Shown one piece after another: positions 7,616 through 15,879 of a stretch of 27,548 nt of DNA. The stretch's first letter is position 1, and the number at the start of each line of letters is the position of its first letter. The DNA is taken from positions 1 through 27,548 of the forward strand of contig CAIFEU010000012.1 of NCBI GenBank assembly GCA_903789505.1, written 5' to 3'. The position numbers were made by a program, and so were the translations under genes. This DNA is from an uncultured Coriobacteriales bacterium (lineage in GTDB: Bacteria > Actinomycetota > Coriobacteriia > Coriobacteriales > UMGS124). Under the pieces are notes generated by a model. That model saw nothing but the letters and a program-made list of their open reading frames with translations, made no database searches and was not told the origin of the DNA.

Positions 7616-9271
7616 TCACGATTCCCGAGCCTGGTCAAGCATCGTGCGCGCGTGCTCGAGCGACGCCTGGCCCACGTCGCCCGAGAGCATGCGCGCGACT
7701 TCCTCGACGCGACGCTGCCCCTCCACGCGCTCCAGGTGCGTCTCGAGCCTGCCGTCCGTCGGCGAGGTGCGCTTGCTCACGACGTAGTGGGCGTCCGCGC
7801 GCACCGCAATCTGCGCCAGGTGCGAGACGACGATGACCTGGTGGGTGCGCGCCAGGTCGGCGAGCACCTCGGCGACGGCGCGCGCTGTCTCGCCGCCTAC
7901 GCCGGCGTCGATCTCGTCGAAGATGAGGGTCTCGACGTCGTCATGACCGCCCAGCGCGACCTTGATCGAGAGCATGACGCGGCTGACCTCGCCGCCCGAG
8001 GCGATCTTGGCGAACGGGCGCGGGGCCATCCCGGGGCCCGGGCGATACAGGAAGGTCACCTGGTCCGCACCGGAGGGGCCCCACTGGGCCCGCGGCTTGC
8101 GGGACACGTCGACGAGCAGGCTCGCACCGCTCATCTGCAGCCTGTCCATCTGCGCGCTCACGGCGGCGGCGAACTCGGGGGCGCTCGCGGCGCGGGCTGC
8201 CCCGAGGCGCTCGGCAGCGCGCGCGAGTTCCGCCTCCGCCGCGTCGAGCCGCGAGCGCGCCTGGCGCTCGAGCTCCTCGGAGTCGTCGACGAGGCTGACC
8301 AGCTGGCGCGCGCTCTCCCTGCGCTCGAGGACGTCCTGCATGCGGGGGCCGAACATCCTCATGATGCCGTTGAGCTCCGCCATCCTGTCCTGGGCACGCT
8401 CCAGCGCCTCGGGGTCGAAGTCGACGTCGTCGCGATAGCGGCGCAGGTCGCGCGAGGCGTCCTCGAGCGTGTAGACGGTCTCGGACAGAGCCTCCCCGAC
8501 CTTGTCGAGCGCCGGGTCGAAGCCCTCGACCGCCTGCAGGGAGGAGATCGCGGCATTGAGGCAGTCGATGGCGCCGCCGTCGCCCGACAGGGCCTCGTGC
8601 CCGTCGTTGGCGGCCTTGGCGAGCGCCTCGGCGTGCTGCAGGCGCGGCAGGCTCGCCTCGAGCTCCTCGTACTCTCCCTGCTCGGGCGCCACCTCGTCGA
8701 TGCGCGACAGCGCGAACCGGGCGTCCTCCACCCGCTTGGACTCCGCGCTCCGCGCCTCGAGAATCTCGTCCAGGCGCGCGGCGGCGTCGCGACGGGCCGC
8801 CCAGGCGGCGTCGTAGTCGGAGCGTGCCGACGCGACGCCCTCGCCGGCCCAGGAGTCGAGCAGGGGAAGGTGGCTCGCGGGGCTGAGCAGGCGCTGGTGG
8901 TCGTGCTGCCCGCACAGGTCCACCGTCGCCCCGAAGCTCGACGCCAGCTGGGACACCGTCGCCAGGCTCCCGTCGAGCGCGCAGTGGCTGCGCCCCTGCG
9001 CGTTCACGCGACGGACCGCCACGTGCCCGTCGGGGAACTCCTGGCTCTCGAGCTCCCCGCGCACGAAGAAAGCGCCCTCCACGGAGAGCTCCGTCGCCCC
9101 GTCGCGCACGGCGTCGCCCGACGCGCGCTCGCCGATCAGCAGCTTGATGGCCGACAGCAGCGCCGACTTGCCCGCGCCGGTCTCCCCGGTGAGCACCGTC
9201 AGGCCGGGCGCCGGACGCAGAGTCGCGTCCCCGATCAGTGCGAGATTCCTGACATGCAGCTCGTCGAGCAT
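7616..9271 (-). CDS. recN: DNA repair protein RecN
   Basis: At 551 residues this matches the usual RecN length. The Walker A motif GETGAGKS is at residues 29-36 and the Walker B/signature part VETLIFDEIDAGVGG lies in the C-terminal third, with a long coiled-coil region between, as expected of an SMC-like ATPase. RecN is recruited to double-strand breaks and assists recombinational repair in the cytoplasm. ATG 9271 is supported by a purine-rich AGGGGG about 7 bp upstream. It sits 28 bp downstream of nadK and its stop is 7 bp before steA, so it is probably co-transcribed with both. Confidence 0.96.
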   Translation of the reverse strand: MLDELHVRNLALIGDATLRPAPGLTVLTGETGAGKSALLSAIKLLIGERASGDAVRDGATELSVEGAFFVRGELESQEFPDGHVAVRRVNAQGRSHCALDGSLATVSQLASSFGATVDLCGQHDHQRLLSPASHLPLLDSWAGEGVASARSDYDAAWAARRDAAARLDEILEARSAESKRVEDARFALSRIDEVAPEQGEYEELEASLPRLQHAEALAKAANDGHEALSGDGGAIDCLNAAISSLQAVEGFDPALDKVGEALSETVYTLEDASRDLRRYRDDVDFDPEALERAQDRMAELNGIMRMFGPRMQDVLERRESARQLVSLVDDSEELERQARSRLDAAEAELARAAERLGAARAASAPEFAAAVSAQMDRLQMSGASLLVDVSRKPRAQWGPSGADQVTFLYRPGPGMAPRPFAKIASGGEVSRVMLSIKVALGGHDDVETLIFDEIDAGVGGETARAVAEVLADLARTHQVIVVSHLAQIAVRADAHYVVSKRTSPTDGRLETHLERVEGQRRVEEVARMLSGDVGQASLEHARTMLDQARES

Positions 9272-9299
9272 CGTGACCCCCTGTGCCTAGCGCTCGCCC

Positions 9300-10160
9300 T
9301 TAGCGGACCTGACCATAGAAGACGCGCGAGACCGCGTCGTAGAAGCCCACGCCGTCCGGTGCGTTCGAGAGCAGGATGACGTCGCGCTGCGCCCTGCGCA
9401 CCCTCAGCGCGAGCGGGACCAGCCCCTTGCCCATGTCGTTGCCGTCCGAGAACACACAGCGGTCGAGCGACCTGCCGTCGGTGATCTTGACCTCGACGAC
9501 GTCGGACGCAGCGGTGAGGAAGGCGCGCGCCCTGATCGTGTGCGGGGCGATCGGGACGCACACCATGCCCCTGAAGTCCGGGTCGACGATGGGGCCGCCC
9601 GCCGACAGCGCGTAGCCGGTGGAGCCGGTGGCGGTCGAGATGACGAGGCCGTCGCTGCGCAGCTCGGTCACGCGACGCCCGTTGACGCGGACCTCGAACT
9701 CCACAATCTTGCCCGACCCCCCGCGCGAGAGGGCGACCTCGTTGAGCGCCGTGGACTCGCGCACCACCTCGCGTCCCTGGTCGTCCAGGCCCAGCATCGT
9801 TGCGGCAATCGTGGCGCGTCGCGACTCCCTGAGCTCGCCGGCGAGCGCCTGCCCGACGACCGTGGTGATGTCCTGGCCCTCGGTGTCGCAGGTCAGAAAG
9901 CCCAGGTGCCCGTAGGAGAGCCCGAGGATGGGAATCTCGGCATCCGCGCTGCCCACGATGTGCGCAGCGCGCAGCAGCGTGCCGTCGCCCCCCAGCGAGA
10001 CGACGAGGTCGACCCCGTCCAGGTCGCAGTCGTCATCGGAGCCGATTCCGGGCGCCCAGACGACGTCGACCCCACGCTCGTCGAGGTAGTCGGCTATGAT
10101 GCGGGCCCCCTGCATGGAGTCCTCGTATATGCGAACGGGCACGAGAAGGACGCGTCCCAT
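9300..10160 (-). CDS. nadK: NAD kinase
   Basis: This 286-residue enzyme phosphorylates NAD to NADP in the cytosol. The family's signature GGDGT lies at residues 57-61 (SLGGDGTLLRAAH), followed by the NE motif (ALNEVAL) and the glycine-rich STATGSTGYALSAGGP. The start ATG 10160 is set by GAGGAG 7 bp upstream and by the conserved N-terminus RVLLVPV; the open frame continues upstream to 10748 but overlaps tlyA there and is not coding. A strong hairpin (10182-10201) precedes its ribosome site. Its products feed NADPH-using steps, including those downstream of Dxs in the same operon. Confidence 0.95.
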   Translation of the reverse strand: MGRVLLVPVRIYEDSMQGARIIADYLDERGVDVVWAPGIGSDDDCDLDGVDLVVSLGGDGTLLRAAHIVGSADAEIPILGLSYGHLGFLTCDTEGQDITTVVGQALAGELRESRRATIAATMLGLDDQGREVVRESTALNEVALSRGGSGKIVEFEVRVNGRRVTELRSDGLVISTATGSTGYALSAGGPIVDPDFRGMVCVPIAPHTIRARAFLTAASDVVEVKITDGRSLDRCVFSDGNDMGKGLVPLALRVRRAQRDVILLSNAPDGVGFYDAVSRVFYGQVR

Positions 10161-10181
10161 GCTCCTGCTCCTCTCATTACC

Positions 10182-10201
10182 CCTGCCGCCCCGGCGGCAG
10201 G
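10182..10201 (-). promoter_or_regulatory. Strong hairpin just upstream of the nadK ribosome site
   Basis: CCTGCCGCC (10182-10190) and GGCGGCAGG (10193-10201) form a perfect inverted repeat with only 2 nt between the arms; in RNA two or so pairs would open into a 6-nt loop. It lies in the 112-bp tlyA-nadK gap, about 10 nt before the nadK ribosome site. There is no T-run, so an mRNA-processing or translation-tuning role is more likely than termination. Inferred. Confidence 0.45.
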
Positions 10202-10272
10202 CCGACCGGTCGTCGCGCGGCGACCCGGGTGCCGCGCTGAGCGCGACATCGCCCCGAGGGCGACCCTCACAC

Positions 10273-11103
10273 TCAGCCCTCCCAGGCCTGTCGGACGACA
10301 GCGTCGACGTCGACCGGGCGCGGGGGCAGTCCCATGCGCGCCAGGAGGAAGAACTCCCGGTTGCCCTTGGCGCCGTGGATCGGGGACACGCACAGCGCCT
10401 GCACCGCGAGCGGGCCGTCGAAGCGCGCCACCACGTCGCGCAGCACGCGGCCGTGGACGGCGGGATCGCGCACGACTCCCCCCTCGTCCACCTCGTCGCG
10501 ACCCGCCTCGAACTGGGGCTTGACCAGCGTGCACAGCGCCCCGCGGGCAGGGTCGAGCATCGAGGTGACCGCGTCGAGGATCCGCGCGACCGACGTGAAC
10601 GAGACGTCGGCGACCGCCAGGTCAAATGGTGCCCCAATTTCGGCCGGGACTGCGTCGCAAATGTTTGTGTTTTCGAAAAGGCTGACAAGCGGGCTGTTGC
10701 GCAGACCCCAGTCGAACTGCGCGCGCCCCACGTCGACGGCGCAGACATGGGAGGCGCCCGCCTTGAGCAGACAGTCGGTGAAGCCGCCCGTCGAGCACCC
10801 GACGTCCAGGCAGCGCAGCCCCGCCACGTCGAGCCCGAACGCGCGCAGGGCCCCCTCGAGCTTTAGCCCGCCGCGCGACACGTAGCGGCGCCTGCCGCGC
10901 ACGTGCAGCTCACAACCGCGCGCGACGAGCTCCCCGGGATGGTCGAGGCGCCTCCCACCGCTCGAGACGTCCCCCGCCATCACCGCCCGCATCGCCTCGT
11001 CGACGGTGGGGAAGAGCCCCTGCTCGACCAACTCGGCGTCCAGGCGCTGCCGGCGCCGCGAGGCGCCCGACACGCCGGGGGCCTGCCCCCGCCCGCGTCC
11101 CAT
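10273..11103 (-). CDS. tlyA: TlyA-family rRNA (cytidine-2'-O)-methyltransferase / hemolysin A homologue
   Basis: The 276-residue product starts at ATG 11103. An S4 RNA-binding domain occupies about 19-80 (RLDAELVEQGLFPTVDEAM) and an FtsJ-like SAM methyltransferase domain follows, with the SAM motif LDVGCSTGGFTD at 99-110. The catalytic Lys-Asp-Lys-Glu set of FtsJ enzymes appears present: Lys81 in GGLKLEGAL, Asp in VADVSF, Lys in LVKPQFE, and Glu in GNREFF. In mycobacteria TlyA 2'-O-methylates rRNA of both ribosomal subunits and influences capreomycin sensitivity. The gene starts 13 bp after the dxs stop. The order with nadK and recN is the conserved actinobacterial one. Confidence 0.93.
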   Translation of the reverse strand: MGRGRGQAPGVSGASRRRQRLDAELVEQGLFPTVDEAMRAVMAGDVSSGGRRLDHPGELVARGCELHVRGRRRYVSRGGLKLEGALRAFGLDVAGLRCLDVGCSTGGFTDCLLKAGASHVCAVDVGRAQFDWGLRNSPLVSLFENTNICDAVPAEIGAPFDLAVADVSFTSVARILDAVTSMLDPARGALCTLVKPQFEAGRDEVDEGGVVRDPAVHGRVLRDVVARFDGPLAVQALCVSPIHGAKGNREFFLLARMGLPPRPVDVDAVVRQAWEG

Positions 11104-11116
11104 CGGCAGTCGCCCC

Positions 11117-13024
11117 CTACCTGTGATCGTCGTCCGCGCGGGCGTCCTCGGCTCCCAGACGTCGCTCGACCGAGTCCGCCACCCCCTGGGGGTCCAGACC
11201 AATCGATGCGAGCAGCGACGCGACGTCGCCGTGGCCCACGAACTCGTCGGGCAGGCCCAGCCTGAGCACCGGCGCATGGAGCCCCTCGTCCGCCATCGCC
11301 TCGAGCACCGCGGACCCGAAGCCCCCCTTGATGACGCCGTCCTCGATCGTGACGACCAAACGCGGGCGCGCGGCGCAGGCGGCGCGAACGCCACGGACGT
11401 CGAGCGGCTTTACCCAGCGCATGTCGCGCACGGAGGCGCCGAGCCCGTCGGCCTCGAGGATCTTGGCCGCCTTCATCGCAACGTCGACCATCTTGCCCAC
11501 CGCCAGGAAGGCAACGTCGGTGCCCTCGCGCAGAACGCGCGACTCCAGGGGAAGCTCGCTGCGCGTCGCCGGGACCGGCACCCCCATGCCCGCTCCGCGC
11601 GGATAGCGCACGGCGACGGGGCCGTCCATCGCGATTGCGGTATGCAGCGCGTCGGCGAGCTCCGCCTCGTCCGACGGGGCGATGACGCTCATGTTGGGGA
11701 TGGAGCGCAGGAACGCCATGTCCAGGGCGCCGTGGTGCGTGCTGCCGTCCTGCCCGACGATGCCGGCGCGGTCTATGGCGAAGACGACGTGCAGGTTGGG
11801 GAGGCAGACGTTGGTCACGATCTCGTCGTAGGCGCGCTGCAGGAACGTCGAGTAGATCGCCACGACCGGCACCTCCCCGTCGATGGCGAGCCCCGCCGCG
11901 GTCGTGACGGCGCACTCCTCGGCGATTCCCACGTCGAGGAACCGCTGCGGGAACTTCGCCGCGAACCCGGTGAGCCCCGTGCCGCCCTGCATCGCCGCCG
12001 TGATCGCGAAGATGCGACTGTCCGACTCCGCCTCCTGCTCGAGAGTGCGCGCGAACACCGACGTGTAGCTCGGCGCCGCCGCGGGCTTCTTGACCGGGAC
12101 GCCCGTCTCGGGGTCGAACGGACCGATTCCGTGGAACAGCTCGGGGTTGCGCTCGGCGGGCGCATAGCCCTTGCCCTTGCGCGTGACCGCGTGGATGATC
12201 ACCGGCCCGTCCACCTCAAAAGCGCTCCTGAGCGTCTCCTCGAGTATCGCCGTGTTGTGGCCGTCGATCGGCCCGAGGTAGACGAAGCCGAGCTCCTCGA
12301 AGAACATGCCCGGCACGAGCAGCTGCTTGGTGGAGGCCTTCGCCATCTCGCCCAGACGGACGAGCCCCGCGCCCAGGCCGGTCCTGGACAGGGCGTCCTC
12401 CACGGCGTCGCGCGTGGTGATGTAGCGCTGGCTGGTGCGGATGGAGGCGAGGTAGCTCGAGATGGCGCCGGTGGTGTGCGAGATCGACATCTCGTTGTCG
12501 TTCAGGATGATGACGAAGCGGCGCTTGCGGCGCTGGCCGATCGTGTTGAGCGCCTCCATCGCCAGGCCGCCGCCGATCGAGGCGTCCCCGATGATCGTCA
12601 GGATGCGTTCGTCGGACCCGCGCAGGTCACGCCCCTCGGCGAGGCCGAGAGCGATCGCGATGCTGTCGGACGCGTGGCCGGAGTCGTGCACGTCATATGG
12701 GGACTCGCCCCTTCGCGTGAACCCCGACACCCCGCCCAGCTGGCGCAGGCGCGCGAAGCCGGGCAGGCGGCCGGTCAACATCTTGTGCGCGTAGGCCTGA
12801 TGGCCCACGTCGAACACGAGCTTGTCGTGCGGCAGGTCGAGCACGCGATACGCGGCGAGGATGAGCTCGACGGCACCCAGCGACGATGCGAGGTGCCCCC
12901 CGTTGAGCGAGGTGGACGCAATCATCTCCACGCGCAGGTCCTGCGCGAGAAGCGCGAGCTCCTTGGCGCTGAGCCCCTTGACGTCGGCAGGGCAGGTCAT
13001 GCGCGCGAGAGTCTCTCCGCCCAT
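11117..13024 (-). CDS. dxs: 1-deoxy-D-xylulose-5-phosphate synthase
   Basis: This 635-residue thiamine-diphosphate enzyme condenses pyruvate with glyceraldehyde 3-phosphate, the entry step of the MEP isoprenoid pathway. The ThDP/Mg motif runs from GDASIGGGLAMEALNTIG to ILNDNEMSIS; the first part reads GDA where most homologues have GDG. The pyrimidine-binding domain holds the catalytic Glu in DVGIAEECAVT (about residue 370) and GQDGSTHHG, and a C-terminal transketolase domain completes the chain. ATG 13024 has GAGGAG 5 bp upstream, and the xseB stop is 2 bp before it. Its product supplies undecaprenyl phosphate, the carrier used by the mraY-like enzyme at the end of the same operon. The ispA gene often found just before dxs is absent here. 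Confidence 0.97.
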   Translation of the reverse strand: MGGETLARMTCPADVKGLSAKELALLAQDLRVEMIASTSLNGGHLASSLGAVELILAAYRVLDLPHDKLVFDVGHQAYAHKMLTGRLPGFARLRQLGGVSGFTRRGESPYDVHDSGHASDSIAIALGLAEGRDLRGSDERILTIIGDASIGGGLAMEALNTIGQRRKRRFVIILNDNEMSISHTTGAISSYLASIRTSQRYITTRDAVEDALSRTGLGAGLVRLGEMAKASTKQLLVPGMFFEELGFVYLGPIDGHNTAILEETLRSAFEVDGPVIIHAVTRKGKGYAPAERNPELFHGIGPFDPETGVPVKKPAAAPSYTSVFARTLEQEAESDSRIFAITAAMQGGTGLTGFAAKFPQRFLDVGIAEECAVTTAAGLAIDGEVPVVAIYSTFLQRAYDEIVTNVCLPNLHVVFAIDRAGIVGQDGSTHHGALDMAFLRSIPNMSVIAPSDEAELADALHTAIAMDGPVAVRYPRGAGMGVPVPATRSELPLESRVLREGTDVAFLAVGKMVDVAMKAAKILEADGLGASVRDMRWVKPLDVRGVRAACAARPRLVVTIEDGVIKGGFGSAVLEAMADEGLHAPVLRLGLPDEFVGHGDVASLLASIGLDPQGVADSVERRLGAEDARADDDHR

Positions 13025-13026
13025 GG

Positions 13027-13287
13027 CTACTCCTCCTCTTCCTCGGAGCCCGCCCCGGGCCGGGGGGCGTCGGCCCCGTCCGCCCGGGACGCCTCCTCGC
13101 GCTCGTCCGCGCTTGGAGCCGCCGTGTCGACCAGGTCGACGGCGCGCGTGCCGAGCCCAATCGCCTCCTCAAGCAGGTCAAGCCCGCGCTCGAGCGTGGT
13201 GTCCTTGCTTCTGACCTCCGCGACGATTCGGTCGAGCCGCTCGTTGAGCTCGGCGATGGTCGTCCCGTCGTCCTGCGGGTCGGCCAT
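13027..13287 (-). CDS. xseB: Exodeoxyribonuclease VII small subunit
   Basis: This 86-residue protein starts at ATG 13287, one base after the nusB stop, with GGGAGCGAAG upstream; an in-frame extension into nusB is rejected. The helical core IAELNERLDRIVAEVRSKDT followed by LERGLDLLEEAIGLG fits the small-subunit coiled-coil pattern. It assembles with XseA to degrade single-stranded DNA. The C-terminal third is an acidic, low-complexity tail ending in five glutamates, more than the family needs. xseA is not adjacent, though the two often sit together. Confidence 0.85.
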   Translation of the reverse strand: MADPQDDGTTIAELNERLDRIVAEVRSKDTTLERGLDLLEEAIGLGTRAVDLVDTAAPSADEREEASRADGADAPRPGAGSEEEEE

Positions 13288-13288
13288 C

Positions 13289-14014
13289 CTAGGCTTCGCT
13301 CCCGCCGTCGCTCGCGGCGTTCGCACCCGCATGCGCGTCGACATCCTCGACGTGCTCGCCCGCAGTGGCCTCGACGCCCGACGTCACATCGGGCTCGGAC
13401 GTCTCCGGCGCGTCCTGCTCCTGCGGCGCCAGGTCCTCCCCCGCCTGGACCTCTGCGATCTCCGCCTGCCTGGCGGCCTCCTGGGCCTTGAGCTCCTCCA
13501 CCGCGCGCAGGGCGGCGCGCGTCTCCTCGGGCGACTCGTCGGCGTACTCGCACAGCTTCCATGCGGGAACGTCCGGATGAGCCTGCGCGAGGCGGGCGAT
13601 GCGCCCGAGGATGCCGTTGATGAACGAGGAGGAGTTGTCGGTGCCGTAGACCTTCGCTATCTCGACCGCCTCGGAGACCGCGACGGCGACGGGTATGTCC
13701 TCCTCGTCGAACATCTCGTAGATGGCGACCGACATGATCTCTCGGTCGACCAGGGGCATGCGCGGGAGGTTCCAGTTGACCGAGACCGAGGAGATGAGGC
13801 GGTCTATCGCGACCTGCCGGCGGGCGACCCCGCGCGCCAGCTCCTCGGCGTACTCCATAGCCGGGGAGCTCCCGTCCCCCGCGTCGCCGTCGTCGAGCAC
13901 GTATGAACCGTCCGCGAGCAGGTCATAGACGTCCTTCTGCTGGAAGTCCGCCTGAAAGAGCAGCTGTATTGCCTGGCTTCGGGCACGGGTGCGCCCCTCG
14001 AAGGTATTGGACAC
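13289..14014 (-). CDS. nusB: Transcription antitermination factor NusB with a long acidic tail
   Basis: The first 150 or so residues are a NusB domain: RTRARSQAIQLLFQ at the start, then PLVDREIMSVAIYEM, IPVAVAVSEAVEIAKVYG and SSSFINGILGRIA, which are family hallmarks. NusB with NusE binds boxA RNA and keeps polymerase from terminating in rRNA operons. GTG 14014 is the start, supported by AGGAG 9 bp upstream, which overlaps the asp23 stop region. The protein is 241 residues against about 140 for typical NusB; the extra C-terminal part is Glu/Ala-rich and looks disordered. A strong intrinsic terminator lies just upstream of the asp23-nusB pair (14403-14440). Confidence 0.93.
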   Translation of the reverse strand: MSNTFEGRTRARSQAIQLLFQADFQQKDVYDLLADGSYVLDDGDAGDGSSPAMEYAEELARGVARRQVAIDRLISSVSVNWNLPRMPLVDREIMSVAIYEMFDEEDIPVAVAVSEAVEIAKVYGTDNSSSFINGILGRIARLAQAHPDVPAWKLCEYADESPEETRAALRAVEELKAQEAARQAEIAEVQAGEDLAPQEQDAPETSEPDVTSGVEATAGEHVEDVDAHAGANAASDGGSEA

Positions 14015-14020
14015 GCGCGG

Positions 14021-14383
14021 TTACTCCTTTGGAAAGACAATCTCGTCGATGAACACGTCGACCGAGGCGACCTCGATGCCGGTAAGGGTGAGGACCTGCT
14101 CGGCGACCGCGGCGCGGATGCGATCCGCCAGGTCGACGAAGGGATACCCGAAGAATGCGGTGACGCGAACCGCGACCTGGACCCGCTCCCCGTCGGAGCG
14201 GACGCCGACGGCGGGCGCCTGCGACTGGCCCGCCTCGCCCGAGAGGAACTGGAACAGGGCGTTGGTCGACGTGGGGACTCCCACGAACGCGACTCCCTCG
14301 ACTCCCTGCGCGGCCTTGGTGACCAGGGTCTCGAACACCCGGGGTGAGATGCTCAGCCCGCTAAAGCACAGCTCCTCGTCCAT
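14021..14383 (-). CDS. Asp23/Gls24 family envelope stress protein
   Basis: This 120-residue protein belongs to the Asp23/Gls24 (DUF322) family, recognised from LSISPRVFETLVTKAAQGVEGV and the closing VQVAVRVTAFFGYPFVDLADRIRAAVAEQV segment with IEVASVDVFIDEIVF. Members are small, soluble and linked to envelope stress or alkaline shock; a neighbour just before nusB is common in Gram-positive genomes. ATG 14383 follows GGGGAG at 8 bp. Its stop is 6 bp from the nusB start, so the two are surely co-transcribed. Only 19 bp separate its start from the T-run of the terminator that ends accC. Confidence 0.88.
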   Translation of the reverse strand: MDEELCFSGLSISPRVFETLVTKAAQGVEGVAFVGVPTSTNALFQFLSGEAGQSQAPAVGVRSDGERVQVAVRVTAFFGYPFVDLADRIRAAVAEQVLTLTGIEVASVDVFIDEIVFPKE

Positions 14384-14402
14384 GGTTGCAGCTCCCCTCT
14401 CT

Positions 14403-14440
14403 AAAAAAATCCGCCGGCGGCATGCTCATCCGTCGGCGGA
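14403..14440 (-). terminator. Intrinsic terminator after accC, immediately before asp23
   Basis: On the minus strand an 11-bp stem (14430-14440 with 14410-14420, one G-T wobble) and 9-nt loop are followed by seven T residues (complement of 14403-14409). This is a textbook terminator for the pycB-accC operon. Since asp23 starts at 14383, no promoter fits between the T-run and the gene, so it also lies in the path of any transcript that reaches asp23-nusB. Confidence 0.92.
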
Positions 14441-14454
14441 GCTGCGGCGCGTCA

Positions 14455-14476
14455 TGTCAACCGCTACAGGATAGCA
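14455..14476 (-). promoter_or_regulatory. Possible promoter elements for the asp23-nusB operon
   Basis: In the gap between the accC stop and its terminator, the minus strand has TGCTATCCT (14476-14468), an extended -10 form, and TTGACA (14460-14455), a perfect -35 hexamer. They are not spaced as one promoter; TTGACA has no good -10 at 16-18 bp. If the extended -10 is used, its RNA would cross the terminator within about 60 nt. Tentative. Confidence 0.3.
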
Positions 14477-14477
14477 T

Positions 14478-15833
<1,356 letters not shown>

Positions 15834-15879
15834 GGGGACTCCTCCTTGTGTTTCGGTCTCGCTGCGGGACGGTGGTGCG

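Noticed and set aside
7442..9379. Plus-strand open frame of 645 codons opposite recN
   Set aside because: Shadow frame; recN on the other strand has Walker motifs and normal length.
11006..13906. Plus-strand open frame of 966 codons opposite tlyA, dxs, xseB and nusB
   Set aside because: Antisense shadow of four clear genes, with no recognisable motif or ribosome site.
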